Assembly: GCA_029339195.1 (NCBI GenBank)
Contig: JAPTJF010000299.1
Location: 1 to 64,000, forward strand
Reading direction: 5' to 3'
Length of the DNA stretch: 64,000 nt
Source of the DNA: Micractinium sp. NFX-FRZ
Taxonomy: Eukaryota; Chlorophyta; Trebouxiophyceae; Chlorellales; Chlorellaceae
Part shown: piece after piece, positions 11,779 to 23,237 of the stretch
How the letters are laid out: each line of letters begins with the position of its first letter
Numbering within the stretch: the stretch's first letter is position 1
Made by a program: the position numbers and the translations under genes
The notes under the pieces: generated by a model
Databases searched by the model: none
What the model was told of the DNA's origin: nothing
What the model saw: only the letters and a program-made list of their open reading frames with translations

Positions 11779-12636
11779 ATGGGGGCTTCAAACATCTTGC
11801 TCCGGGACGCCTCTGTTTGAAGCGCGCCACAGCAAGCTGGCTTCGCCGCCCCACTCCAACTGCTGCTCACATCTTGGCGCGGCGGATCGCCGTGCACTGT
11901 GCAACCCCTCCCTCGCCTTCCGGGTTCGCTGTGGTTCCGACATGATAAATATATATTCGGCCCCTGGGCCCGCAAGGGCCGGAGGTCTGACTGCCGCAGG
12001 GGCATTCAGGGTTGTCTGGCGTGCCAAGGCTTCGATCGCAGTAGATGTATTGAGGGGCAGCCTCCGGTCAGGCGCTGGCCAGGCCACCTTGCAGCGTTGC
12101 ATATCAGCAGTGCAGGGGTGCCCACCCGTGTGTGCAGCATGTCTGACTGCTTCTCCGGTCATGTGTGAGTTGGAAAACCCTGCAGCGAGACCAGCAAGGG
12201 CTTCTTGAGTAACAGCACCCTTCCCTGCTGCGTATGCTGCGCAATTTGGCACCCATTGCTGCGAGCAGAAGAGTGCAGGGGCTGGGTGGGCATTCACGTT
12301 TGATCTTCGCGCAGAGAGGGTAGGCCCTACTGTTCATCCGCGCCCCAGCCTTCCTTGAGGAGGCGGCGCGCACTCGCCGCGAAGCTGGGCCGCAGCGCCC
12401 CTTGTGGAGCATACTCAGGCACCCCCTAGAGGGCCTCCGCCCACTCTCTGTTCGCCTGCCTTGCCCCTCGCATCCGAGCCACGGCAGCCACACTCCACGG
12501 CGCGCTAGCAGCTCTCTCGCACCCTGGCGTCTTCCCCACACACGCATGCACCCCTGAGGCCTCGGCAGCACTGGTAGAGCCACCACCTGGGTGCTGCTTT
12601 GGTTACGACGGAAGCTTGCCCCAGCTTGCCACCATC
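11779..12636. other. Spacer between chorismate lyase and U2AF65-like gene
   Basis: No convincing exon was found on either strand. The one AT-rich spot is at 11943-11958 (gataaatatatattc), about 165 bp past the chorismate lyase stop and 690 bp before the next ATG. It could be a poly(A) region for the first gene or a TATA element for the second; I cannot decide. Confidence 0.4.
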
Positions 12637-15600
12637 ATGTCTATGGGCCAGCCTCACCTGCCGATAGGGCTGCCCGGGCCCTATGGCGACGGCCACGGAG
12701 GCATCCCGCTGCTGGCAACGGACGCCGTGTCAGGTGGGTCAGCTGCCGGGGCGGCGGACCGCGGACGACGGTGCAGCTCCGCTGGGGGCAGGGGCCCAAA
12801 GTTGGACCCTGACGCTGGCTCTTTTCTGCCTCTTGCCCTGACAGGCCCCCTGGCCCACCACTTACGCGCAGACATGGAGAAGAAGGGCCTGCGGGACCAG
12901 CTGGAGGCTCAGGCGCGGGAGATGCAGCGGCTGCAGGGTGCGTGTGCTCCCGCCACGTTGTGCCGCCTTGCCCGCCCCTTGCTGCATGCGCCGTGGCCTG
13001 GTCACCTCTGCATGCCCACCAGCGGTAGCCGCTGGGCCCATCTGCCTTATGTGCAAAAGCGGGTGCACGGCGGCTAGGGTCTGCTCCCGCCCGCCAGTTG
13101 CCGTTGGGAGGGCTGCCGCCCCCTCGTGTGCGCCCGCTTCACCGCTGTGTGCGTGCGCGATGCGCCAGTTTCATGTGGGCGCTTTGCAGCTGCCCAGCGC
13201 AGCTGCAAGGACAGCTTGACTGCAGAGCTTGGAATGCAGGTGCCACGTATGACTTGGGGCAGGCCCCCAATCAATCTGGCAGGCCCCAACCACCACCCAG
13301 CACCCTGCCGCCTTGCCCGCACCTGGCCGGCTCACCAACCGTTGCCCCCTGCACCATCACGCCGCCCTCGCCGTGCCCCAGGGCACCTAGCACCCACCTG
13401 CGCTGCTTCGCTGTCTTTTCTGCCCGCAGGCACGCTAGCACACTACCGCAACTGGGCGGCGCAGCTGCAGGCGCGATACCAGCTGTTCAACCCAGATGCC
13501 GCCCGCCCCGCCAAGCGCGTCTAGTGAGTCTCCCGACCTGCTGCCATCCTCTGTTGCGCTGCCGGCACAGTGCCTTGTTGCCGCCCCCCGTCCCGCCGCA
13601 CCCTGTGCATGTTGCCCTTGCGGCCGGCACGCTGCTGCTGCTTGCTTGCCCGGGCCCCCGCCCCTTCTGCTGTTGTGCTCGTGCATTCCCAGGCGGGCGT
13701 CCGTGCTGTGTGCTGCCGTCCGATGCACCTGCTCTCCTCCTTGTATTGCATGCAACCCAACAAGCCGACTGAACAGCACGCCTCCCCCCCTTGTGCAGCG
13801 TGGGCAACCTGCCCGGCAACGTGAGCGAGGCTGAGCTGCGCCAGGCCATTAACGAACTGATGGTGCAAACCGGTGGCACCGCCGCCCCCGGCTTCCCCAT
13901 CACCTCCTGCAAGCTCTACCAGGGCAACGGCGACCTGCTGTTCAGCCACCAGCAAGGCGGCGGCATGCACGGCGGCGGGCATGGCGGGCACGGCGGGCAC
14001 GGCGGTGGCGGCAACCACCACCACGCCGGCTCCAACCACAGCGGCGGCGGCGCCGACAAGGGCTACGCCTTTGTCGAGTTCCGGTCGGTGGAGGAGGCCA
14101 GCAACGCCATGGCGCTCGACGGAGTCAAGTTCAGGGACGCCTACCTCAAGGTGGGCTGCGCTTCCAGCGCTGTGTGTTGGACGGAGGGTTGTCTCTCCAG
14201 CGCTGTGTGTTGGAGAGAGGGCTGCTGTCAGAGTGGGAGGCAGGCGGGTGTGCGGAGCGCCGGACGTAGGGGGCCTGTGTTTTGGCAGCACTGTTTTGAT
14301 GGCAGTCAGAATTCAGGGATGCCCACCTCAAGGTGGGCGGGCTGCAGTGGGTGCTATGTGTTGCAGAGTAGGAAGCAGGCGGGCACTGTGTGCTGGGCTG
14401 GTCGCTTTCAGAGCGGGAGGCAGGCGGGCACTGCGTGTTGGGCCGGCTGCGCACAGAGCGGGAGGCAGGATGATGTGGGGTGCACGGCGCAGGGGCCGGT
14501 GTTTGTTGTGGCGGCCACCAGGCTCAGGCAGGCCTGCTTAAGGGGGCCGTTGCTTTTGCTTCTTTGGATACTTGCAGTGGCGCACCTCACACCTCTCGTC
14601 CTGCCTTCTGCCCCTCTCACTCCACCTTTCGTCTGCCCTGCCTGCTCCCCTGCCTGCCGCGCAGATCCGCCGCCCCAACAATTACGACATCACGCTGGCG
14701 CTGATGCTGGGACCCACGGACCCCAACCCCGCCATGGACGTGAGCACACTGAGGCGGGGGTGGGCTGTGGGGAGGCGGCCCGGGGTTGGGCAGAGGGGCG
14801 GGTGGGTGGCAAGTGAGTGGGGGGGGGGGGCCCTTCTTGGGCGCGCAGTGCAGCATGGAGGCGCGGCCAGCCTTGATAGTACGCCCTGCTGCTCCTGCCC
14901 GCCGGGCCCTCGTTTTTCCGCGGGACCTGCCGCCCCGCCCTCCTCTGCCGCTTGCTGGCCCTCACGCCTCCCCCTCTGCCTCCCTGCCTTGCCCCCTGCC
15001 TTGCCCCCTGGCGCCCGCAGCTGAGCGGCCTAGAGGTGGTCAAGACTGTGGTGCAGGACTCCCCCCACAAGCTCTTCATCGGCGGCCTGCCCTGCGACTG
15101 GTCAGAGGAGCAGGTGGGCAGCTGGGGCCCCGGCTGGGGCTGGGGCTGGTGCAGCTGCGGGGATGCGGGGAGGTGCAGCAGCGCCGTGCAAGTGGGGGGG
15201 CATGTCACAAATGCGACTGACATTGATGAGCAGTTGGGAGCGGCGGGGCTGTTGTGGCACAAATGCGGCAGCGCAGCAGGGCACGGGGGAGGAAGGGTGT
15301 TGGGCGCAGGCGCGGCGGGCATGGCGGCCGCGCGACCTGCACCGCGGCAGCTCCCATCCCGCCAACAGCTCTCCCCTTCCTTCCCTGCCCTTTCTCCCTA
15401 CAGGTCAAGGAGATGCTGACTCCCTTTGGCCAGCTCAAGGCGTTCAACCTCGTCATGGACCGGGGCACCGGCAACAGCAAGGTGTGGGGGGCGGGTGGCG
15501 GTTGGGCAGATTTATGCTCGACTGCGGCAGACTTGGGGCTGTGGCAGGCGCCGGGCGCCGGGCGGCAGGCGGAGCGGCCATGCGCGTGCTGGCCCCCGTT

Positions 15601-16103
15601 TACCTTTGCAGCTCCCTGTTTTGCAATGCACCGCACACCTTCCCATGCCTCCCCGCCTCTCCCCCTCCGCGCCTCGCCGACCCGACCCCTGTGCCCCCTC
15701 ATCTTCTTGCCCCACAACAGGGCTACGCGTTTGCCGAGTTCATGGATCTGCACGTGACCGACATTGTGATCCAGAACCTCAACGGCAAGCCCTGCAACAC
15801 CAAGTTCCTCACCGGTGCGTGCAAGTGGGGCAGGGGGCAAGGAGGGGACTGGTGGGAAGGTGTCTGTGTGGGTATTAGGCAGCGAGAGGGCCGAGGATGG
15901 AGGCATCGTGTGCGGGGCGTGTGCGTGTGGTGCTTGGTGCTTGGTGGGGACGTCACAGAAGGTGGGGCTGCTGGCTGCGGGTCGGGCATGGGGTGCAGCC
16001 GCCGCCTCTGCTCGCCCCGCTGACCTCCCCTCCCCGCCTCCTCCGCCCCCGCCGCCGCCCTGTTGCTGCAGTGAAGCGCGCCCTGGCGCCCTCCCCCTTC
16101 TGA
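12637..16103 (+). CDS. U2AF large subunit-like splicing factor with two RRMs and no C-terminal UHM
   Basis: Nine exons with consistent phases: 12637-12733, 12845-12937, 13430-13523, 13799-14150, 14665-14739, 15021-15113, 15404-15481, 15721-15814, 16072-16103; 335 residues. RRM1 starts near residue 95 (KRVYVGNLPGN) and has YAFVEFRSVEEASNAMALDGV and KIRRPNNY, the U2AF65 hallmark. RRM2 starts near 254 with HKLFIGGLPCDW, QVKEMLTPFGQLKAFNLV and GYAFAEF. U2AF65 RRM1-RRM2 bind the intron polypyrimidine tract. Unlike canonical U2AF65, the protein has no N-terminal RS region and stops after RRM2 (VKRALAPSPF), so the third RRM (UHM) that binds SF1 is absent. A Gly/His-rich insertion (about residues 150-180) splits RRM1 between strands 2 and 3. 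The start is the first ATG of exon 1; an upstream exon carrying an RS domain cannot be excluded. Confidence 0.87.
14151..14480 (+). repeat. Repeat-filled intron 4 of the U2AF65-like gene with a copy of the exon 4 end
   Basis: Positions 14301-14340 closely copy the end of exon 4 and its donor (14121-14157), sharing ttcaggga-y-gcc-y-acctcaaggtgggc. Around it, a ctgtgtgttgg element and a gagygggaggcaggcgggyg element recur several times (near 14170, 14205, 14235, 14355, 14410, 14455). Confidence 0.8.
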
Positions 16104-18779
16104 GCCGGGCCTGCCCATCTAGGGCCTGGCCCCCCTTCTAGGCCTCTTCACCCAACTCCAAACCTTCCTCCGTCTACCTCCTCAGGCCCGCTTTGGGTCC
16201 CCCAGCTGAACCAACACAGCCTTCCATGGCTCCCCCGCCCCACGCCTTTGATGTTGCACCGGGCCTCCCCGCCTCGGCCCGCCCCTCTGGCACACTCCCT
16301 CCCCAGGACTCCCCGCCCTCCCTTCCCCAGCCCCCCGCCCAAACCCAAAACCGCCCCTCACCCCCCCTCCGCATCATGTTCCTCACATGCGCACACACAC
16401 CTCCCCAGCGAACTGAATGAATAAAGATCGCCGTCCCTGATCTGCGCCCTCAGTCCACCCGCCTTCAACCCACCAACCCACCAACCCAACCGTCCGGCGA
16501 CGCCACCGGCAAGCGGAGCGGCCGCCAGGCGGGCCGCGCAGCCACGGGTGCGGCATGGCATTCGCCGCACCCTACTGCCGCCCTCCCAGCACGTTGCCCT
16601 CGCTGACTGGCGCTCGCGCCTGGCATGCTAGCATGGCTATAGGGCCAGGACGGCGTTGGCGGGTGGCGGGGGCATTGCGCCCGCCGCGGCGGGCCAATGC
16701 GGCATCAGGGACCGCGGCGGCCCAGTTGCTTCGCTTCGCTCCGGGCCGGAGCTGGGCACCCACCCCGCAACGGCGCCCGCCCCGGCCCCTCCCCATGCTC
16801 TCTCGCCCCCCGCTCTTTCTTCCCCGTCCTCTTCCCCTCCCTTTCCCATCGTCCCCCCCTCCCCCCTTCCCCCGCTCCCCTCAGTGCCGCTCGGTTCCCC
16901 CCAGGCACGTCCCCGCCTCGCCTACATGCCCTGTACCGGTCGAAACACCCCCCTTCCCCAAAGCACTGCTTCTCTCGCCGTGGCTCCCCCTGGGCGGGCA
17001 GGCGGCTCTTCCCAGCTCTGTGAGCCGCCCCCAGCCCCCCGCCCTGGCCGCCGCGTGCCCCACCCTGTCTCGAGTGTGACAGCCCTTGCCGGCTGCCGTA
17101 GCAAAGCTGGCCGCACCCGTGTGCGCCCCCCCTGCACCGCCCGCCAGCGCCAGTGCCGGCAGGCAGGCAGGGGCTTGCCTGCCTCGGCCCCGCTCGTCTC
17201 GCCCCTGCTGTGGGCACCACACCCACCGGTTTTCCAGCACCCTCCTGACCTCCTACCGATGCCTCCTCACGCCCTTTCTTCTCCTCCCCCCTTCCCTCTC
17301 CTCTCCTTGTCTTGCTTTGCCCTCGTGTCCTCCCATTCCCACACCGCCTGCCGATTGCCTTTGTTTGCCTTGCCCCCGAACCCCACCCTCTGCTCTTCTC
17401 TCGGATCACCCACCACGCAGCCATCTTGCTCCGCTGCCACCGCCAGCTGGATTGTAAGAGATGTGTGAAGCTGTGTGGCATGAGGAGCGAGCAGGAGGCA
17501 GCCAATGCTGAGCTGCCGGGACGGGCGGCTCGTGGTGCGGGAGGGGCACACGCACCCGGCACCCAATGTGTGGCTCAACGCTGTCGTTGTTCTTGTTCTT
17601 GCTGAAGCAAGCACTGCCGCACCGCACAGCCCCCACAGCGCGCCTCAAGCAAGCGGGGGTTGCTTCCCCTCCTTGGCCAAAGCAAAAGGGGTCAGGCAGG
17701 CACAGCTGCAGCCACAACCCAAAGGGTGCTGGCCAGGGGCGGTTGGTGGGCACTAACCTGCATCCATTGTCGGCCGCCCGCACTCCTTAGGGTGGCAGGG
17801 CCGCCCTCCAATACGCCATGCAGTGCTTGCTGTGCTGGCATCCGAAGGGTCTGCCTGTCTGCCTGCTGGGAACCCCACGCAAGCGGCCCATGCGTGGAGG
17901 CACTCGGATGACGAGCAATGCTGACGCTACAGTGCGAATGTGGGAGTTGCACAGGGCTGGGTGCTGCCCCCTGCTGCTGGGTCGGACACCAAGGGAGGGC
18001 AGGTGCCTGCTCCTCCTGCGCTGCCAAAGCAGAGTAGGCCAGGGTACTGCGCTCTGCTGTGCTACACCAGCACTGCACCTGTGAGCACTGCACCTCACTT
18101 GCTTCCCCCAGCATTGGCGCCCCAGCAGGCACAGCCGACCCCGCAGCCACAACAGTGCGACAGTCTGTTGTGTGGGTCGTCCATGGACCCGAGGCCTGGG
18201 AGCAGGGGCAGGCCGTTTGAGGGGTGCTGTGGCAGCAGCAGCACCCCTGGGCGGCGGCAGCAGCACCCCTCAAACGGCCTGCCCCTGCTCCCAGGCCTCG
18301 GGTCCATGGAACGTGCGCCTTGCCTGAGGCCTTTGCGCAAGGCTGTGCGCGCTCTTGCTCCGCTTGCTTGCTGCCGCTTGGGACCGCTGCCGCCGCCACC
18401 CTGACGCCCCCGCCGCCACCGCGATTCTGGCTGCCGCCGAGAGGCACGCCATCGACATCGGCGATCCCCAAATCAACCAGGGTGGCTGTGCAGGGATGCC
18501 GTTGTGGCCCTCTTGACTTGTATCTCCACAATGCACGCAAAAGTGCTGCAGTGGAAATCAGCGGTCGACGTTGCATCAGTCTCGGTTGGTCGCCCTTTGG
18601 CCCTCTTCTCTCCCACATTGGGTTACACACACGTTTCAAGTCCATCCTACACTCTCTCAGACCTCCTCGTGCAGTGGCCGGCAACTCCTCCCCCTCCCCC
18701 CACTTGTTGGCCCTCCATCGCCGCTGCTGGCCCCCTGCAAAAAACTTTTGCTCATCAAAGCACTAGTTGGAGGCGCGGA
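16104..18779. other. Long gene-free, pyrimidine-rich spacer
   Basis: The plus strand from about 16100 to 17450 is strongly C/T-biased. AATAAAG occurs near 16419, about 315 bp past the U2AF65-like stop, and TGTAA near 17454; either could mark its 3' end. Several frames stay open for 250-330 codons, but the composition is low-complexity and no splice-bounded exon series was seen. A perfect inverted repeat lies at 18180-18310. Confidence 0.5.
18180..18310. repeat. Perfect 50-bp inverted repeat with 31-nt loop
   Basis: Arm 18180-18229 is the exact reverse complement of arm 18261-18310, with loop 18230-18260. Each arm carries an NcoI-like CCATGG at its outer end and AGGGGTGCTG (or its complement) at its inner end. 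Pairing stops just outside (18179 with 18311). No target-site duplication or transposase is visible nearby. A transcript would fold into a perfectly paired stem. Confidence 0.95.
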
Positions 18780-21017
18780 ATGGCGTGTGCAGTCACCGCA
18801 CGGCTTGGTGCGAGACTGGGCCTCCGTGCTGGTGCAGCCGAAGTGGGTTGCTCTCTCAATCCATCGGACTACGTCTACCCAGCGCCCTCGGAGGCCCAGC
18901 TGCAGCGCCTGCTGCACGCGGCTGGGCAGGCCTCGGTTGGGGCGCCGGGCGGCCAAGTTGGCTGCTCTGCCGGTGCTAATGGACGCCAGGCAGCTACTCA
19001 TGGCTTGAAAGCAAGCGGTTTTGGGGCCGGCGCCGCGCTGCAAGGTGAGCATGAGGGCGGGCCCGCGTCCCTCCCAGCGGTTGCACTTGGGGGCAGGCGC
19101 TGTTCCAGACCATTCTGCTCGTCACAAAGCAGCTCCCTGCAGCACCGGAAGCTCGGCAGAGTGTTGGCCTGGCCTAGGGTTTTTGCATCCTCCGAGCATG
19201 CTCCGGCAAGCCTCCCTTGCCTGGCGGCCTCTGCCTTGGGGCATTTTGGGCTGGCGCCCGTGTCACAGGCCAGCGCCATACCGCTGAAAAAACTGACCTT
19301 TCGGCGCCCGCGAGCGCGGTCCCGCCACCCCGCCGCCGGCCGCCAACCTCGCCTCGACCACTCCTGCCTGGGCCCCTCCCCTCCCTGTGCACAGGCGCCG
19401 TCCCCTCCGTGGCGGCTGCCGCGGCAGTGGCGGCAGCCAAGCCGCACCCCCACACCGGCGCGGCTGCCCACCACGACTGCCCCCTGGGCGACGACTTTTT
19501 TGGGGGCCAGCTTGAGCTGGACGACGACTGCCTGCGGCTGCTGCTGGGGGAGGACGCCGACGAGACGGCAGGCCCCTGCACCTCGGCCGCCGGCAGCGGC
19601 AAGGGCGCCGCCTGCGGCAGCGGGGGCAGCGGTGCCTCGCAGAAGAGCAGCGCGACGGCAGGCGAGGCGGCGGGCGCCTGCGCCGGCACATGCGACGTTG
19701 AGGCGGCGAGCCTGCCTGACGCGGCCGCCGCCGCCACCGTTGCCGCCGTGCCTTTCAAGCACGAGGAGGATGACGACATTGCCATGCTGTTTGGGGAGTA
19801 CAGGTGCGGCGGGGGCTTGGGCGGCGGCGGCGGGGTGGGGCCTCGGTTCCGGGCACGCATGTGCGGGCAGCGCGCATGTGTGCGTGCCATGTGCGCATGG
19901 GACCTTTGCACTCCCGCCTCATGCTTTCTTGGGTTTCCCCCCATGGCTGCCTTGCTGCAGGGCGGAGCCTCTGGACCCGCTGCACCTGCTGGGCACCGCC
20001 CACCTGGCGGCCACCGCTGACGACGACGACGACACCTCCAGCGCCGCCGGCGAGGGCGCGGGGTGCGACAGCCCCAAGCGCGCCAAGCCCTGCGCCGGCG
20101 CCTCCCCAGGCAGCGGCCTGCACCTCAACCTGAGCATGGACTACGTCAAGGCGGCGGAGAGCATCAACCTGGAGCTGCTGGGCGCGGGCGGAGCGCAGCG
20201 CAAGTGAGCGGGCGGGCGGGCGGGGGCGCCACCTCAGCGCCACGGCACGTCAGCGCAGGGTGCGGGCAAGTAGTGTGGGGGACCCAGGGGGAGGGGCGCA
20301 GAGGGGGCGCGCTGCACTCCGCGGTGCAGGGCCCACGGGTGTGCTCCGCAACGGCAGCAGCCCAGCAGGCCGCTCCCTGCCGCGACGCCTGCCTGCCTGC
20401 CTGCCTGCAGACAAGCCCCTGCACCCACTGCTCGCTCGCTCACGTTTGGGTTTGCCTCCCTGCCGCAGGGCCGCCGCGTGCTCCAGCGACGGCTTTGACG
20501 CCATGCTGCCCCTGCTGTCCCCCATCATGGAGTTTGCCACCCTGAGCGGCGGCGGGGTGTCGTACGCCGGCGGGGGCGAGGGCAGCGGCGCCGCGTGCAA
20601 CAGCTACGGCACGGGCCCCGCGGGCGCAGACACCCCAGAGTCGCCCGACTCCCTGGCCAGCGGCAGCGACATGGTGAGCGCGCCAGGGGCCAGCCGCATG
20701 TGTGTGGCTCACATGCCGTGCACGGGTCAGGGCCTCATGTGTGCATGCCATGCACGCCGCGACGCCTGGGCCCGTCGGTCGGAAGGCAGCCAACCGGCTG
20801 GGACGCAATGTGATGCTCTGCTGCCCTGAGCGTCCGCTGCAGGTGCCGCTGCTGGTGCTGCCACGGCACAGCTGCGCCGCAACCTGCGCGTGGCACCCGC
20901 CGCCCAAACCCTGGCTGACGTCCCTCCGCCCGCCCCGCTCTGCAGACGCCCCTGCCGCCCCTGGGCGCGATGGAGCGTCAGGACAGCGCCAAGCGCAAGC
21001 GGGCCGTACGCCTGTGA
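18780..21017 (+). CDS. Acidic unassigned protein with basic C-terminal tail
   Basis: Five exons with consistent phases: 18780-19044, 19395-19803, 19961-20203, 20469-20673, 20946-21017; 397 residues. Acidic hydrophobic patches are prominent (LELDDDCLRLLLGEDADE; HEEDDDIAMLFGEY; a run of Asp near ATADDDDDTSS), separated by Ala/Gly/Ser linkers. The C-terminus is short and basic (QDSAKRKRAVRL), with another basic stretch SPKRAKP, so nuclear location is plausible. The layout resembles an activation domain plus localisation signal, but I found no DNA-binding domain; in particular no B-box or CCT motif. The frame stays open upstream of the chosen ATG, so an earlier start or 5' exon is possible. It converges on the NIFK-like gene. 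Confidence 0.65.
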
Positions 21018-23237
21018 GCGCCCGCTCAGCCCAGCCTTTTGGGGAGAGCGCCGCGCTGCCCGCTCGGCCGTCCGTCCCAAGCAGGACAGCCAGGCGGGCC
21101 GTGCGCGCTGCCGCCTCCACCGCCGCGCGCCCCAAACCCCACCCCCCGAGCAGAACACTTTCATGGTGCCGCCGCAAGCGCCCCGCGCACCCCCTTCCCC
21201 TAGCACTTGACCCAACCGCACAACTCATGAGCGCAGCTGCAGCCAGCCAACACCCCGCCAGCCAGCCAGCAGTGTACCTTGCCCACAGCGCAGCACAGCA
21301 CGGCGCCGCCCACCAGGCCGTTTGGCTGGCCCCCCGTCCCCGTCTGAGCGCTCTCCCATCCCCCGCCCTGGTTTTGATCTTGGGTTACTTCTGCCTCTCT
21401 CTCAACACAGCTCTCCTGCATTTCCAGCGTGTCTTCTCCCTGCCCTCCCCTCCCACTTGCGCGCAAACGCATGCACACGCGCCCACCCACCCACTCACCC
21501 TCCCACCCCTTGCACAGCCGCGCCCCCTCACCTGCGCGCGGCAGCACTGCCAGCTGCTGCCACCCCAGCCTGCGCCGTGCTCCTCACCTCACACACGCTT
21601 TGCATGCTGAGGACGCTGAAGAGCGCCCCCCCCCGCCCCTCCAGCGAGTGAGACTGCCTCACCCCTTGGTATTATCAATCCATTATCTCGCCCAGCCTTC
21701 CTGCAACCTCTCCAGTCGCGTTTGTTTATTCATCGCGCGGGCGGTGTGTGTCGGGGCCCCGCGGCCGCACCGTCCCCGTCCCCCTCCGCACCCGCCGCGT
21801 ATGCATCCTTTCATTCGTGCGCCTTTCCCCCCCTCCCAAAGAACAAAACACCCGACAACACACCTGCCATTCGAACAGCGGTGTGGCAGGGCCGGGCGGC
21901 CTCCTTGGCGCCCCGCCCTCGCTGCCCCCTGCATTTCATATTGGTACTGCCCTTTCTCCATGCACCCTCCCCCCCTTTCCTTGCACAAGCACCAACAAAC
22001 ATTTCATGCCAACCACCGCCTGGCCGGCGGGGCGCACTTGCGTCGCTGGCGCCCGCCCGCCCGCTTCGGCCCCACCCACACGGCTCCACCCTGCTTTGCT
22101 GGCGTCCAGCGCTCGACCCGCCCCTCAACGCAGTGAGAAACGCCTCCCGCCCACCCACCACCACCCGCCCTTTTGCCCCTTGTTCGCTGCTCAACGTCAG
22201 TGCTCCTTGCCCTCCCCACACCCTTTTCACTGGGAGGCTCCCCCTTGCTTGCCTGGCAGGCCGCCGCTGCACGGCCGCCACCACGGCAGTACACGCGCCG
22301 CTGCTACATGCACCGCAACCTTTTTGGTTTCTTCTCCCCAATGGGCTCCCCCCCCCGCCTTCCTCGTGTTTTTCCCAACCCCCTGGCCCTCCCCCCCTCG
22401 CAGGCGCCGCCCAGTGGCCCCCCTGCCTCGCCCATTGGCGGATCGGGTCCCCTACTGCTCCACGCCCACTAAACCGTCCCCCTCACCCTACGTACCTGCA
22501 CAATGAACCAACCTCTACCCTTGGGGGCCACCCCCTCCCCCGCTCCCCCCCCACCCCTGCGTCGCTTGTCGTCATTTTCCCGCGCTTGCACCTTTTGCAA
22601 GCTCGCCGCCGCCAGCAGGGCCCCCCCTTCCCCCTCCCAAGTTTTGTTGTTCTGCCCCTGCGCGCAGCCGCGTGTTTGCAACCCAGAAACCGCACCACAC
22701 AGGAGGGACAGGCAGGTGGCAAGGCAGGCAGGTTGTGGCGGGGTGCAAGGCAGGCGGCTGCGACTTGATGCGTGCACACAGCCGTCCTCATCACAGCACG
22801 TCGTCGTCAAGGCCCACCGGCAAGCGCTTGACAGCTGTCTCGGGTGATGGTTACAGGGGCACGCGTGGTGGGTGTTTGGAGTGCTGGTGTTCCAAGGAGG
22901 GCGGAGGGACGAGTGAGCAAACGGACAGTGGGGCAAAGGGGAGAGGGAGCAAAGAAGGAGGCACAGCAAGTTGGGCTGTGATGAGCAGGCGAGGGCGGCG
23001 CAGTAGGGACCTCCTCGGGTTGTCACAAAGGGTCCCACCCCCTGCCCCAGCCAGAGTGTCACGCAGAAAAAAGAAGGTCAACAGTTTGCTGGCAGGTGGG
23101 GCTGGGGGCCTGCACAGGGCGGACGACGCCAGCCCAGCCGGCAGGCAGGGAGGTGTGCCGCCAGCCGGCCAGCTCGTAGCCAGCTCATGCGCCCGCTGGG
23201 CCCCGCTGCTGCGCAGCCGCTCGTGGCCGGGCCAGGC
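21018..23237. other. Convergent 3' region, pyrimidine-rich plus strand
   Basis: No exon was identified. From about 21240 to 22680 the plus strand is again markedly C/T-rich, like the spacer after the U2AF65-like gene. The right part carries the 3' flank of the minus-strand NIFK-like gene. Confidence 0.5.
22851..22855 (-). terminator. Candidate TGTAA poly(A) signal for the NIFK-like gene
   Basis: Plus-strand ttaca reads TGTAA on the minus strand, about 385 bp past the stop codon at 23238. TGTAA is the usual green-algal polyadenylation signal. Confidence 0.4.

Noticed and set aside
18180..18310. Inverted repeat as a MITE or IS element
   Set aside because: No target-site duplication, no transposase and perfect pairing nearly throughout; terminal-repeat elements usually have longer unpaired centres.
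17692..18684. 330-codon minus-strand open frame covering the inverted repeat
   Set aside because: It shows no recognisable domain and spans both arms of the hairpin; open frames this long are common by chance here.
18504..21017. B-box/CONSTANS-type transcription factor for the 18780 gene
   Set aside because: Neither the paired Cys/His B-box pattern nor a CCT motif could be found in or near the exons.
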